Origin: Acanthoscelides obtectus
Lineage: Eukaryota > Arthropoda > Insecta > Coleoptera > Chrysomelidae
Length of the DNA: 64,000 nucleotides
Assembly: GCA_963669975.1 (NCBI GenBank)
Contig: CAVLJG010000009.1
Coordinates: forward strand, 59,443,867 to 59,507,866
Direction of reading: 5' to 3'
In this document: piece after piece, positions 12,050-24,312 of the stretch
Position numbering within the stretch: the stretch's first letter is position 1
Layout: each line of letters opens with the position of its first letter
Translations under genes and position numbers: made by a program
Notes under the pieces: model-generated
Seen by the model: the letters and a program-made list of their open reading frames with translations, nothing else
The model's database searches: none
Told to the model about the DNA's origin: nothing

Positions 12050-12172
12050 TTTGTAGACTAACTGGATAGTATACAAACCAACCAATATTCCTAGCTATTT
12101 TAGTGAAAAGTTGATTTTCCATCAAAGTAACCAAACATATGGACAGTTTGTATACTTTCCAGCTAGTCTATA
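12050..12172. repeat. Short inverted repeat
   Basis: Arms of about 31 bp (12050-12080 and 12141-12172), containing TTTGTAGACTAACTGGATAG and its approximate complement, around a 60-bp spacer. It may be a hairpin or the core of a tiny MITE. The rest of 11949-12792 shows no gene. Confidence 0.6.
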
Positions 12173-12792
12173 GTCTAGGTAAGTACTTACCGTAAAATAT
12201 ATAAAATAAACTTCTTTACTTATAGACTTTGTATTGAGCCATTCAACTTTTGTATATAACCTTTTTGTTAACAAATGTCATGCTTACACCTGTTTGCTCT
12301 CACTACCTATTCCAGTCCACTAATTTTGAGGAAGCTGTAGGAGTAGGACAAGTGAAGCACCTAATGCAAAACACATCGCAATAATTTTCTCGGTACGGCA
12401 CAAGAAAAAGTGCAAAAATGCATACAAGTGGAAATAATCTCATTTAAATCTAGGTCACGTGTTTAATCTGAATGTGCAATGTCATCTCTTTTATTTAACA
12501 AAAAGATTTTCCGGATCGTTGTCGGTTATTCAAATATTAAAGCGTACATTTACTGCAAACAGTCAGGAAGCCACAAGAATTTAAATACCCCTCTGGGTAC
12601 ACAATGGGAACACAAAAACTTTGGTAGGCAGTTCTAAAAAGCAAATGCCTTCAGCAAATATCCCCTGGGACAAATCAGCCTTTTATACGCGAAAGGGCAA
12701 ATACGCGTAACAGACGGTCTGTGTCACCGAGCGCGGTCAAAGCCGTTCTGCTACGCACTGTCACAGTGCATCTGAATAGCCAGTTTTAAATA

Positions 12793-14203
12793 TACTAAAT
12801 GACATATAAATCCGAACACCCAGTTTAAATGGTTTTATTTTGATAAAAGTTGGTGAATGAATTTATCTTACTGTAAATAACAAGTGAAAAAATTTTCAGC
12901 CTTATCAGTTGGACATTCCGGTTTTTATACTGCTTTTTTTTTAATTCACTAACGCTCTAAAAATGAATATTTCAGCCGCAGTAAAGAATCAACGTTGGCG
13001 GATTTTGGTTCTTGACATCCTTTACGATCGGTTACGATGCCTAGAGTACGGAGACCTGTACGATTTCGTCAACTTAGTGAGTTTGATAGGGGCCGTATAG
13101 TGGGACTTCGGGAAGCTGGACTTTCTTTTCGGGCAATTGCAGTTAGATTGCAAAGAAGTGTAGACACTGTGGTTAGGTGTTGTCAGGCATGGCTTAGAGA
13201 AGGCCGTACGCAAAGAGCAAGGGGCACTGGACGCCGCCATAGAACAGCAGACCGTGAAGATCGCCACCTAAGATTATTGGCCTTAATGGACCGTTTCTCC
13301 ACTACCAGGTCCATTGCAAATGAATGGTTTGCAGAACACGGAAGACCTATTGGCATGCGAAGTGTTTACCGACGAATGAGAAGTTTTGGCTTGTTTTCAT
13401 ACCGGCCACACTGGGTTCTCCCTTTAACTCGAGAACACCGACGTAATCGCCTTGAGTGGTGCAGACAACGGTCACTCTGGGATCAGGAATGGAACAATAT
13501 TGTCTTTAGTGACGAGTCTCGATTTTATTTAGGCATGCACGATGGTCGTGCCACGGTTAGAAGGCGACGTGGTGAAAGGAGGAATCCACAGTTTTTTGTT
13601 GAAAGACATGTTCATCACACTGTTGGGGTGCTATAGCTTATGGTTCCAGGTCACCTTTAATCTTCATCAGAGGTAACATGAACGCGCAGCGTTATATCCA
13701 CGAAGTTCTAGAACCCCATCTTTTACTCTATCTTGACACCCTGGCAGATCCAACTTTTCAACAAGATAATGCCCGACCACATGTTGCAAGAGTCACAATA
13801 GACTTCTTTCAACATAATGATGTCACATTGTTACCATGGCCACCAAGATCTCCCGTCTTATGCCCAATTGAGCACGTGTGGGATATGATGGGTAGGAGAT
13901 TGCTCAATTTGCAACGTCCTCCTCAGACTCTAGAAGCACTTCGAGAGGAGTTGGTGGTTGCCTGGAATGAGATACCACAGGAGGACATTGACCACCTGAT
14001 CAGAAGCATGCCTAGGCGCGTTGGAAAATGCGTAGCACATCAGGGTGCATCCACACATTATTAAAGGTCAAAGGGCTTTTAATCAGTGCAATCATTTTGA
14101 AATTTTTATCATTTACTTATTATGCTTCATTAAGTACTTATACAAAATTTTATTAAAATAAAAGCATTTAAACTGGGTGTTCGGATTTATATGTCACTTA
14201 GTA
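12793..14203 (+). mobile_element. Tc1-like element, copy 1
   Basis: Begins TACTAAATGACATATAAATC and ends GATTTATATGTCACTTAGTA, flanked by TA at 12791-12792 and 14204-14205. TIRs are at least 38 bp. Total 1411 bp, against 1423 bp for the second copy at 36582-38004; most of the difference is one 13-bp deletion in the coding region. One broken transposase gene on the plus strand fills it. Confidence 0.9.
13037..14064 (+). pseudogene. Tc1-like transposase, frameshifted (copy 1)
   Basis: The first frame (13037-13636) holds the paired helix-turn-helix: LSEFDRGRIVGLREAGLSF, the Arg-rich linker ARGTGRR and YRRMRSFGLFSYRPHW. The first catalytic block, IVFSDESRFYL, follows. The frame then stops at HHTVGVL because 13 bp present in the sister copy (its MVWG block) are missing. 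The second frame (13678-14064) has FQQDNARPHVA with the second Asp and SPVLCPIEHVWDMMGRR with the third residue, Glu in PIEHVW; the preceding Asp of SPDL is changed to Val. The C-terminus GASTHY matches copy 2. The full protein would be about 340 residues, a normal Tc1 length. Confidence 0.9.
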
Positions 14204-14205
14204 TA

Positions 14206-15207
14206 ATTATTGTAAGTTTGTAGCTAGTGCATTGCTTACGTGATTTAATAAAAACAAGGGTAAGGTAATGTTTCCAACGGCTTGTTAATCACAAAATTTC
14301 ATATATTCATTTCCGTCAATCTGATTGTCTGTCGGCCTGTCAACTTCGTTTTAGTATGCTTTATAATTTTTTTGTCATTGTTTTGCATAGTGGTGAACCG
14401 AATAATTTTCTAAAATTGTTTTTTGCATTTGTGTATCAATGATTTTACAATCGTACGTGTGAGAAATTTTAAAATAGACGTATATAAGTGAATGGGTAGT
14501 GCCAAATCAATATGTTGCCTCATTTTTGTTTAGAAAGCAACTTTTTGAGTGCAAAACAATTACTGGTCTCCTCCATTACCGTTTTCTTCCACAAAAGCCG
14601 GAAAAATCTTAAGCACGTATTTCGTTATGGCAGATGATCTTACACTTTATATTCGTCTTTTGATTTTTAATGACGTAGCACATCCACTCCTTGTTTGCAT
14701 CCATAACCACCCACCAAAAAAGGGGGAAAAGAATAACGTGTTACTATCAAACAATATCCTTGGATGAATTTCTTGTTTGCTCAAAGCAAGCGTATCTGAT
14801 TGATCAAGTACACACATAATCCAGGCGATCTAGCAAAAATCGAACTTCGGGGTGAATTGTAAGCAACTGAAAGCGTGTAAAGAGGGTTCGTGAACGGATT
14901 TTGGGACGTGCTAAGAAAAAATGTTACGCTTCAGCTTTTTATTTGCGAAATATAGGATTAAGAATCAATGTTTTATTTTTCTCATCATTATTAGGAGAAT
15001 AAACTTTGGTCCCTTTTTTGTACTAATTAACTTCCTCAGTGTGCATCGATGCAGCATGCCAGGTTCACATGGAAGTCCGAGAAGAATTAAGGATTGTAAA
15101 ATGACAAGTATGCGGCAACAGTTCTTTTCCTTTTAGTCTTGTGACCGGAAAGCACCACAAGACTGAATGAAGGTAACGAATGCTGGTGTATGGGCTGCAA
15201 TTCACGA
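14206..15207. other. No recognisable gene
   Basis: About 1 kb between the Tc1-like element and the dispersed repeat. Short open frames only (at most 72 codons), without motifs. Confidence 0.4.
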
Positions 15208-16175
15208 ATGCCATCTTGCAGACTAGGTAGTTTTAAGGGTGCAAACAGTCATTTCACGTTTGCTCACTAGAATCGTTGTGAGCGTCCATCTATCGAAGAA
15301 TTACTCAACTACACGCATTATTGGTTGCATATGTTTAGTCAAGCCGAGTAGTCTGTAGTTTTCATCTCTGAAAAGAAAGTTGCTTGAATAACAAGATCAC
15401 ATCTGGATGATTATGTGTACTGGTCTGCGTGTGTATAAAATCAATGATATTTGCTTTGTGAGAAAATCATTACTGAATATGCTGCCAATGAATTGTATCC
15501 ACTGACTGTGCCTGACGGGTTATTTATGTGTTGTCCTTTCTGAAGACAGGTTATGTTGAAAGTTATAAATTAATTTTTTTTCCGTTTTTTTTTGTGTTTT
15601 CAAAACTTTCAGGAGAATTACGGAAAATCGCCACTGCGCCCGACTTGTATGTAATTACTGTTAACATCTATATGACTTGAAATTCGACAGTGTACAGTGA
15701 ATATAATTATTTTCTATCTCTCCCATTTCAATTTAGCAAATTTGCATTTGTAATTTCCAGAACCGATAAAAAAGCGGATGCGCAACTAATTTATAGCTTT
15801 GATTCTCAAGTAAGTGTATTTGAGACAAGACTCCAAAGGAATCATCATCAACACATACTATTAGCACACAAATCCACACTCTGCACCTATGCATTGCCGT
15901 TTCCTTCTAGCTATAGTATACAACTTACAGCTTAGACCTCCAGTAATGCCATCTGTGAAGCAGACTTTACATCAGAGCTAAACATTGATAACTGAAGCCT
16001 CATGACGTTTAGGCAACACGTACAACTATAAAACCAATTCACAACGTGTCAATCACCTAGTGCTAGGTTAACATCTTGTAAAAAAATCTACATACAGAAA
16101 AAAAACAAAACAATGTCAAAAAGAAATCGACATAATGTCACTTTTCAAGATACGCAATACCCGTGCCGTTCTGTA
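15208..16175. repeat. Dispersed repeat, copy A
   Basis: Starts near ATCTTGCAGACTAGG and ends near CAAGATACGCAATACCCGTG. It aligns along its length with copy B at 16580-17445: shared blocks include CACGTTTGCTCAC, TTGGTTGCATATGTTTA, ACAGTGAATATAATTATTT and AACATCTTGTA. Divergence is moderate with indels. The short open frames in A and B correspond to each other but show no coding motif. The outermost ATCTTGCA and TGCAAGAT are reverse complements, so very short TIRs are possible. Confidence 0.6.
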
Positions 16176-16214
16176 ATGAAACTTTATTTGAATGGCATCA
16201 CAAACAAAAGTATG

Positions 16215-16462
16215 GGCATTTTTACATTTCCCAACATAATTAATGTAAGCATTGAGATATTTGTCAGCTTCTGGATTCCGTTGTCAAAGTACGCCGCCGT
16301 CTGACCATTAAACCAGTTTGCAAATTTTTCTTTAAACAGGTCATCATTTTCCAAGCGCGTTTCATCAAGCGATTCCTTAAGCTTCGGAAAAGGATAAAAG
16401 CTTGATGGTTACAAGTCAGGGATGTATGGTGGATAATCTAGTGATTCCCAACGAAACTTGTC
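16215..16462 (-). pseudogene. Mariner (DD34D) transposase, C-terminal fragment
   Basis: Read on the minus strand the frame gives WESLDYPPYIPDL, a stop, then FYPFPKLKESLDETR, WFNGQTAAYFDNGIQKL and a degenerate tail. This is the C-terminal part of a classical mariner transposase, whose third catalytic block reads HPPYSPDLAPSDYHLFPKL; here the third Asp position has been lost to change. It sits between dispersed-repeat copies A and B and is unrelated to the long-TIR elements. Nothing of the N-terminus or of mariner TIRs is visible. Confidence 0.7.
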
Positions 16463-16579
16463 CAGTTGCGTTGACGTAAAGCAGAACTTTTTTGCGTTTG
16501 AAAACCGAATTACTGGGCGCACTTCATAATCGACCGGCATGTGTATCATGCAAAAAACCTATAAAACGTCAAAAAAAAC

Positions 16580-17445
16580 CTATAAGATGTCATCTTGCAA
16601 ACTAGGTAGTTTTTAGGGCGCAAACAGTCATTCCACGTTTGCTCACCAGGATCGTAGTGAACGTCCATCTAAGGAGGTATCACTCAACTAAACTACACGC
16701 ATTGTTGGTTGCATATGTTTTATGAGGCCGAGCGGTCTTTGTCTGTAGTTTTTATCTCCTAGAAGAAAGCCGCTTGAATAGCAAGATCGCATCTGGATGA
16801 ATATGTATATTGGTCTGTATGTGTATAAAATCAGTGATATTTGCTGTGTGCGAATATCATTTCTGAATATGCTGCCAAGGAAGTATGTCTATTGGCTGTG
16901 CCCGACAGGTTATTTTTATGTTATGGTTTCTGAAGAGAGGTTATGTTCAAAGTTATAAATTACGAAAAACTGAGGAGAATTACGGCAAATCATCGCCCGC
17001 GTTGTGTGTAATTACTGTTAGCATGTATATGGCTTGTAATTCGTCAGTCTATAGTGAATTTAATTATTTGTTATCTCTCTCATTTTTTAAATTCAGCAAA
17101 TTTGTATATGTAATTTCCAGAATGGATAAGAAAAAGTGGATGCGCAACTAATTTTAGCTTTGAATCACAATTAAGTGTATTTGAGACAAGAACCCAATGT
17201 AATTATCATCAACACATACAACTTATAGCTTAGACCTCCAGTAATGTCATCTCAGACGCAGATTTTACATCACATCAGAACCAAAGATTGATAACAAGCC
17301 TCATGACATTTAGGCAACACGTACAACTAAGTGCTAAGCTAACATCTTGTACAAAAACCTACATAATGTCAAAAAAACAGCATTATATCAAAAAAAAATC
17401 AGCATAATGTCACTTTGCAAGATACGTGATACCCGTGCGGTTCAC
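16580..17445. repeat. Dispersed repeat, copy B
   Basis: Second copy of the 15208-16175 repeat, starting ATCTTGCAAACTAGG and ending CAAGATACGTGATACCCGTG. It has several deletions relative to copy A but the same order of landmarks. The class is unknown. Confidence 0.6.
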
Positions 17446-18110
17446 TGGTTGACATGTGACAAGCAAAGCAGTATATTCACACAACTAATACCGACAGAAG
17501 CGTGAAAACTAATGGCTGCGTACTGAGGGACTGGTCAAGAGTGACTCAGGTTGAACGGACGTCGCGTGACAAGATGCGCAATTGGTTCTTACTTTAAAGC
17601 CCTCATAGGTCCATACTGTCTTCCTAATACAGCCACAAGTAGTTAAATTTACTGACTTTACTTTCCATTACTCCTGATATTTCACTTTGCAACATACTGT
17701 GTACATTCAAAAACTCTTCTTGAAAACAACCACATTTCCGAACAGAAACTTACACAGCTTTTTAACTTGAAAAACCAATAACGTTTCTTACTATAGCCGT
17801 TCCAAGTTCATTTCAATTAGTTGCGAGTAGCATGTTGGAAGCTAGATTAAATTCGTGACCATTGATTCAAGTGCGGTTCTTAAGTTTTCTCTCTGCAATA
17901 GCAGCTAAATGCCGTAAACAACGTTAAATACAATCAAGTCACGATGGGTATTGCAGTCCAACGAAAGTACACAGTAGGATAAGAAAAATTCGCATTATGT
18001 TCAGTGATGGACGTTTATGCGTATACAGAGACTGTCTACGTTTTGATGTAGACAATGCGTATAAAATGTGCACAGTGATGAACGCAGGAGTATTATGTAA
18101 AAAACCTAAA
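17446..18110. other. No recognisable gene
   Basis: About 660 bp with no coding motif or TIR recognised. Confidence 0.4.
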
Positions 18111-18237
18111 AACGTCATCTTGCAGACTCGGTATTTTTTAGTGTTCAAATAGTTCATTCCACGTTTGCTCGCTATGATCGCTGTTCAGCGACAAACAGCT
18201 TGTGCTACGTTAACATCTTGTAGAAAAACCTCCGTTA
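18111..18237. repeat. Dispersed repeat, copy C (partial)
   Basis: It keeps the beginning of the A/B repeat (ATCTTGCAGACTCGG, CACGTTTGCTCGCTATGATCG) and then jumps to the end block AACATCTTGTAGAAAAACCT, so the middle is deleted. Mariner-like element B inserts right after it at 18238. Confidence 0.6.
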
Positions 18238-20159
18238 TACAGGGTGTTTGTTCCTTAATGATATGCGAATATTTAAGGGTGTGAATCTACATGAAAAATT
18301 AATGTTAGTTGGCTTTATAAACTATAAGAACTAGAGGTGTTTATGTTTAAGTAAAAAAATGGAAATTAATTAATATTTTCAGAACTGCTTCAGATATTTC
18401 ACTTATATTCAGTACGTAGTGAAAGTTAAGTTGCATATTTTTCAATGCAAAAACAAATTTTTAGCTTCAACAGTGGCATGCATACGGGTATTGACTTCGA
18501 TATTTTTCAAGAAAAAAATGGTATGCCAATGGTTTTTTGCCAAATAAAAATCATTTTTGCGGTCCTCGTTCAATTTAAAACAAATGATCTCTCTTGAATT
18601 GTTTTCCTTTGATGCGCCATTTTTTAGTAAAAAAATAAAAACCGTTCTATTGTCTAATTTACAAAATTATTATTAATCTAATTGGAAAAATTAAACACAT
18701 TAGGGATAATGAACAACAACAACTGCCAACATAAACATAACACAAAAACCAATGGAATGGTTACAAAAATTGTTGAAAATGGCCCATTTCACTTACTATG
18801 CCCTCCTTCTCATGGAATTGCGCACTCGTTGAAATATCCTTGGAGTGTTTTTTATTCTATCACAAGCTGCAACTATTCTTTCTGTTAATTTCTCTGGAGT
18901 GTTAATAGGACTTGTGCACACTAGTGTCTCAAGATAGCTCCACAAAGACAAATCTAAACTGTTGAGGTCTGGGGACCTTGGTGGCCATTCTTAGGGCCCA
19001 TCGTGGCCAATCCAACAATTTGGATAAACAGTTTGTAAATGATTACGAACCGCTACACTGAAATGCGCTGGTGCACCATCATGCATAGGGCTGGGGATTT
19101 TCGTCTGCCTACAGATGATTATTGTGGAAATTCTGAATGGCATTTCGAGAAAAGTTAGCTTCGTCCGTGAACAGAATCATTGATTCAAATTGCGGATCTT
19201 GTGTAATTTTTTGAAGATACCACTTACAAAAGGTCACACGCCATGGAAAATCAATGGGAAGTAATGCCAGTACTTCACTAAAATTTTCTAAACAATTTTT
19301 ATGGCAAATATGTAAGTGTCTAGTGATCTTCCTCGTACTCGTTTCAGGATGTTCTTTGACTTCGTGCAGCACTGCTTCCTCAATTTCAGGTGTTCTCACA
19401 CTTAGAGGTCTTCCTTCAGATGTTCCTTTTCGGACAGAACCCGTTTCAACAAGACGACGATGAATATTAGAAAAGGGTCTCTGGTGATAAATCCGTCTGG
19501 CTTGCTCACCATTACCGTCGGCAAGGCCATATAGGTGTACGTGTGCCATTTCTGCATTTGAATAATTTACCATTATTAACAAGATTCTAAAAACTAAATA
19601 GTGAAAAAGATGTCACAGCGAACAGATTTGAATAACAGATACTTGTCAGATGTCAAAAACCAGTCACATATTCCAGAGCAACTAGATATTTATTGCCAAA
19701 TTGCATTCTTCAATTATTACATTAATTTTCTCGGACAATAGAACGGTTTTTATTTGTTTACTATAAAATGGCGCTTCAAAGGAAAACAATTCACGAAAAA
19801 TCAGTTGTTTTAAATTGAACTGGGAATTTTAATTTGGCAAAAACCATTGGCGTACCATTTTTTTCTCAAAAAATATTGAGGTCAATACGCGTAGGCACGC
19901 AACTGTTAAAGCTAAAAATTACTTTTGCTTTGAAAAATATGCAGTTTTAGTAACTTTCACTACGTACCAAATATCAGTCAAATATCTAAAGCGGTTCTGA
20001 AAATATTAATTAATTTCCATTTTTTTTCCTATAACTTCAACACCCCGAGTTTTTGTAAGGAAACATTTTTGGACCATAGTTTATAAAGCAAACTAACATT
20101 AATTTTTCATGTAGATTCACACTCGTAGATATTCGCACATCATTAAGGATCACCCTGTA
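18238..20159 (-). mobile_element. Mariner-like element B, very long TIRs
   Basis: The left end is TACAGGGTGTTTGTTCC and the right end is CACCCTGTA; both are flanked by TA. The TIRs are about 430-450 bp long and closely match those of element A (10120-11948). The gene is on the minus strand. It inserted into copy C of the dispersed repeat and is therefore younger than it. Confidence 0.85.
18796..19582 (-). pseudogene. Mariner-like transposase, deleted and frameshifted (element B)
   Basis: The N-terminal frame (19582-19109) has SNAEMAHVHLYGLADGNGEQ, LVETGSVRKGTSEGRPLSV, RKITRHLHICHK and the first catalytic block ILFTDEANFSRN. A deletion after HNNHL removes the NVWAG region. The frame resumes near 19085 with MHDGAPAHFSVAV, keeping the second Asp, and EWPPRSPDLNSLDL with the third. 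The C-terminal block LWSYLETLVCTSPIN and RVRNSMRRRA ends at the stop at 18796. Compared with element A, a different and smaller piece is deleted, so A and B lost activity independently. All three catalytic Asp codons are still visible across the frames. Confidence 0.8.
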
Positions 20160-21379
20160 TATGTACATGTCGCTTAAAATCGTACAGGTAAGTTAATTTT
20201 ACTCGTTTGATAATATGCGGCTGTTGATGCCCTATTCTATAAATTTCTGTTTGCCTAATATAAGCATAAATTAAGTCAGGAGGTATAGTAAGAAAAGGTA
20301 GTAAAAAAGCACGTGTTACGATTGACCGATAACGGCCAATATTGACTTGAGGATGAGTGAAATCGGTCAAATATTGTGTCCGGAATGTATTTTATTTTAT
20401 GATTGGTCCTAATCAATTTAAAACTATAACTTCATAAACAGGGCGTAAAGTTAGTAGTAGATCAACGGATGTTAGGTTATAGAGGGCCTCAAAACCTATC
20501 GAATGAACCCCTATATGTGTGATTCGAAATTTTATAGTTCAGAAGATATTTGCAATTTTGAGAAATTTCGAAAAAACGGGATAATGAACTTTCAATCGCA
20601 GTTACAACTAAACCATTAGGTTTAAAGCTGTGTTTTTTTCTGATATGAGCTAAATTTTTTTTTGTAAAAATCTCTTCGATTCTTCCCAACTTTGGAGGGC
20701 GGTGAAAAAATGTAGGTATTTCATTATTCATTTTATTGTAAAGGCTATTTCAATCCATGTAGAATAAGCTCTGAAAATTTCAGCTTGCTACGATGAGTGT
20801 ATCATGTCACATTGTTAGTGGCATTTCTCGCGATTATAATATGTGCTCGCTACTTGGCGTGAAAAGTAAAAGTGTATTTTGTACCTTGAGGTCTGAAAAT
20901 AAATAAACCTGACAACATGCTTCATAGTGTTTCATGATTTTCCGTCTTGCAAATGTATACAAGAGATATAGATAGGTACAGCTTTAGAATCACTCACATT
21001 TTATTCTTTTGTTGACTTACTTTTACTACCCCATATATCCCCTAGTTCTCGAGCGTTATCAAGGAAATGCTTGAGAAAACCTTGCAAGCTATTTCCAGAC
21101 AATCTGCTTTTTATCGAGCTTGGTTTTAGCTTTGTTTTTCATCTCCTTTAATTTCTGGGTATACTCAAATATTTGTGTTCCGTACTGCAGTGGGGTAAAT
21201 ATTAAAAATTAATGAGGCCAGTGTCAGTCCGACGACTGTAGTAGTAGATGGGAGATGCGATAAGGTATAATAAATAAAATTATAAATAACTGCAATATTA
21301 TTTTCAGAATAGTAAAGACGATGAAAACCTTGATTTCTAAACTGCTACTACGCGAGATACATTCAGTAACTTAAAATGA
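20160..21379. other. No recognisable gene
   Basis: The stretch 20430-20720 has the texture of transposon untranslated sequence (TTCGAAAAAACGGGATAATG, poly-T runs), but no terminus pair could be assigned. A CTGCAGTGGGG-containing segment near 21185 is unexplained. No gene seen. Confidence 0.4.
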
Positions 21380-21381
21380 TA

Positions 21382-23061
21382 TACGAGCCTCTTCCCACTT
21401 GAGTTGGCTCAACTATTGAAATGTTAGTTTTTTCTTATCAAACACAAATAATAAAAATGTATCAGGGTGTTATTATAGGTTTAAAATATTAACAATGAAC
21501 ATTTTGATAATATATAGCAGAAAACACCAACTTTATCACTCCCTAATCAAATTTGCAGCATAAAAATAACACATGTTGCAATTACAGTATATCAAGCTAT
21601 TTTCATTTCAATGCAAAATAAGTCTATAACGCATATGTGGCTGTGAAAAATAAGAGCCATGACAATTGTCTTTATTAATCACAGCTGTCCCAAAACGTTT
21701 AAAATAGTTTTGGGTAGTTAAGATTTTCAAAATGGGTACAGGAAAGGTTATTAGTAAGAAAATTCGGTTACTGATAATTAAATTTTTTAATTCTGGGAAA
21801 TCAAACTCAGAAATTGCAACTTTGTTAGACTTATCGCGGTACAGTGTGAGAAATATTGTTAGAAGATGTAACGTAACTGGTTCAGTTAATATTAAGCCAC
21901 GATATGTGAAAAAAAGTAATATTACAAATACCGACCGAAGAGCATTAAGCAGAATAATCGTGAAAAACAGGCGCGCCAATTACTTACATTTAAGTGCTCT
22001 GCGGAGTGACGCTGTTGGAAGGAGAATTTCGAGGTCCACAACTCATAGAGAGGCCCACAAACTGGGATTTAGCACTTGCAAGGTAAGTTTTCTTTAAAAA
22101 AAGTGACGTCAAAACCCTAAAGCTGCACAACTTGTTTATAGGCCAAAGAAAAGCCACTATTAACTCCACTGCAAAAGATAAATCGGCTTAGATGAGCTAA
22201 AGAACATAGACAATGGACACCTCAACAATGGTGTGCAATACAATGGAGTGATGAGGCCCTATTCGAAGTTTGTGTTGGTGACAGTCGCAGTAGAGTTATT
22301 CACAAAAAAAAATTAAGCATTCCATGTTGACTGTCTGAAGAGAAAAGTGAAATTTCCAGCATACATTATGGTCTGGGGTAGCATGTCATAAAAAGGACTA
22401 GGAAAACTTTATTTTATTGATGGAAATGTGGATACAAACAAATATTTGGCAATTTTAGTAGAATCGCTTTTACCAGTGATGGAAGAATGTTTGACATCCG
22501 GCCAAGATTTTGTATTTCAGCAAGATGGTGCAGCGTGCCATACCTCAAAAAAGGCTATAAAATGGATGGAAGAAAATAATATACCACTTTTAAAATGGGT
22601 TTCTAGGAGTCCAGATCTGTCACCTATTGAAACTTTGTGGCACGAGATGAAAAAGGTTCTACGACAACATCCTGCTCGTACAATCACCGAACTGAGACAA
22701 AAGCTTCACGAAATATGGGATTGTTTTACACCAAATTTTTGCCAAAACTTGGTTAACACTATGTCCCAAAGAATTTCGGCCGTAATAAAAAATAAAGGTG
22801 ATGTTACCCAATGGTAATCTTTCAATTATTGCTTTATTAACTTCGCGCATTTATTGGTACATTGTTTATTTGTTCAGTTATTCTATTAGTTATAAGTCTA
22901 AGTGATTTCAAATATGTATTTTTCACGACTAGAGTGTATCTAAAATGTTTTTGAGAAAATAAATTGTTTTAGAAGTAAATAGTTTCGTCGTGTTTAGTTT
23001 ATAAAGGCACATTTTGGTACAAATCTTGAAGTGGACCAACTGATGTGGGAAGGGGCTCGTA
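21382..23061 (+). mobile_element. Tc1-like element with intron-containing gene
   Basis: Starts TACGAGCCTCTTCCCACTTG and ends with the complement GAAGGGGCTCGTA, flanked by TA (21380-21381 and 23062-23063). The TIRs share about 30 bp including TTCCCAC and AGTTGG. Length is 1680 bp. One transposase gene on the plus strand lies centrally with about 350 bp of 5' leader. It is a different family from the 12.8/36.6 kb pair. Confidence 0.85.
21732..22817 (+). pseudogene. Tc1-like transposase with 59-nt intron, degenerate
   Basis: Exon 1 (21732-22082) starts MGTGKVISKKIRLLIIKFF and carries a helix-turn-helix (SEIATLLDLSRYSVRNIV) and a second DNA-binding bundle ending TTHREAHKLGFSTCK. GTAAGT at 22083 and TTATAG ending at 22141 delimit a 59-nt intron; splicing joins STCK to AKEKPLLTPLQK in the family's normal order. 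Exon 2 has a TGA in the RLRxAKEH block, the first catalytic Asp in WSDEALFEV, a frameshift near 22315, IMVWGSMS with a TAA, then an open frame (22428-22817) with FQQDGAACHTS (second Asp), SPDLSPIETLWHEMKK (Glu) and KGDVTQW at the end. About 350 residues in all. It needs two stops and one shift repaired, so it is inactive. Confidence 0.85.
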
Positions 23062-23063
23062 TA

Positions 23064-24312
23064 TAGTTTTTGTGAACTTTATACAAAATGTACGAGTGCA
23101 TCACGGAAAACTATGTCACTATAATGAGTAGGTCTGTCTGTCGGTCTGACTGTGTCCGCTAGTTATGGCCCATCTATTTCTTGAACGTACTGCCCGAATT
23201 TGGATTGAGTTTTCACTCAAGGTTACCACTGTGCCAATGGCAAAAAAGCTTTGCATTCTAGTAGATGAAAACCGGTCCAGTGGCACCGGAAAAAAATTCC
23301 AACAAAGAAAAAATTATAATCACCTAAACTTCGTTTTCTGTAGTTTCAGAGGATGCTGATCAGTTTTCTTAAGAGTATAGAATAGGGCGGTGGGGGTTGT
23401 ATGGGGGTGGGGATCTATGTATCACAATTGTTTGATGTTAGTATATCTATGCACCCACAACCCTGATTATTCTATGCACGTATTAGACATATTTTACACC
23501 CTTAAAACAAAAGTATTCCCAGCCGGCGGATCGCATAACTATCGGTCGCACTTGCCGTGCACCACGGGGTTTTAAATATTGCATCCGTGTTAGTGAATCC
23601 GAGGAACTCATAAAAGCAGGTAGCAGACGGCGCAGTCATGCGATATGCACATACGAGGTGAGCGCTATATTATCATATAGATTGTGCTTGTTGGTTAATT
23701 CAATAATAGCTGATGTCACTAAGATTTAAATTTGACGGAGGCTTCCACCAATAAGGGAGCAGCTTATCGAAATCTAATTTTAAGGTTAAGCTCTCCTAAT
23801 ATCAGTAATTTCTGGTAATATTAAATAAAATCGTAAAAAGGTGGTCTTTTTATAAATAAGGGTACATTCTGGATGTAACGCCTTTGAGTTTCAAAATTAG
23901 GATAACTTTCATTGAATTTAGTCTAATCATATTAGACGAAAATACCTCTGGTTTTCGAAATAATTGCATTCACCCATTATTCATCGTCTAGATGTTATAA
24001 GTCAGAATCAAAAATAACTATCTACCAAAATATTTGTAAAACTTTTTACATGTCATTTTTATTTAATCTGGAACACGTCTGGAATCTTAATTACTTTTGA
24101 AGTGTGTGAAAAAGAACGGAATCGGTAAATAGTATCATTGAATTCGGTACAGGAAAAATGCCGTCCCAAGATCAGTGGTGGATCAAGGAGCTTTGAGATA
24201 AGATAAGATTTACCTCTGAAAATTAAATTTTAATATTGCCAGGAAAGAACTTATTTTTTGACGTTAGTTATTTTCCACCTTAAGAAAAGCAAACACAGAT
24301 GGTTCTTAAATA
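23064..24312. other. No gene; edge of the palindrome family near 23.92-23.97 kb
   Basis: No supported coding region. About 60 bp around 23916-23975 (TTAGACGAAAATACCTCTGG, TTCGAAATAATTGCATT) resembles the outer edge of the 6.1-7.3 kb palindrome and also contains the small palindrome GTCTAATCATATTAGAC. Confidence 0.45.

Noticed and set aside
16215..16462. Fragment of the long-TIR mariner-like group
   Set aside because: Its blocks (PPYIPDL, FYPFPKLKESL, FDNGIQKL) are those of classical mariner, a different lineage.
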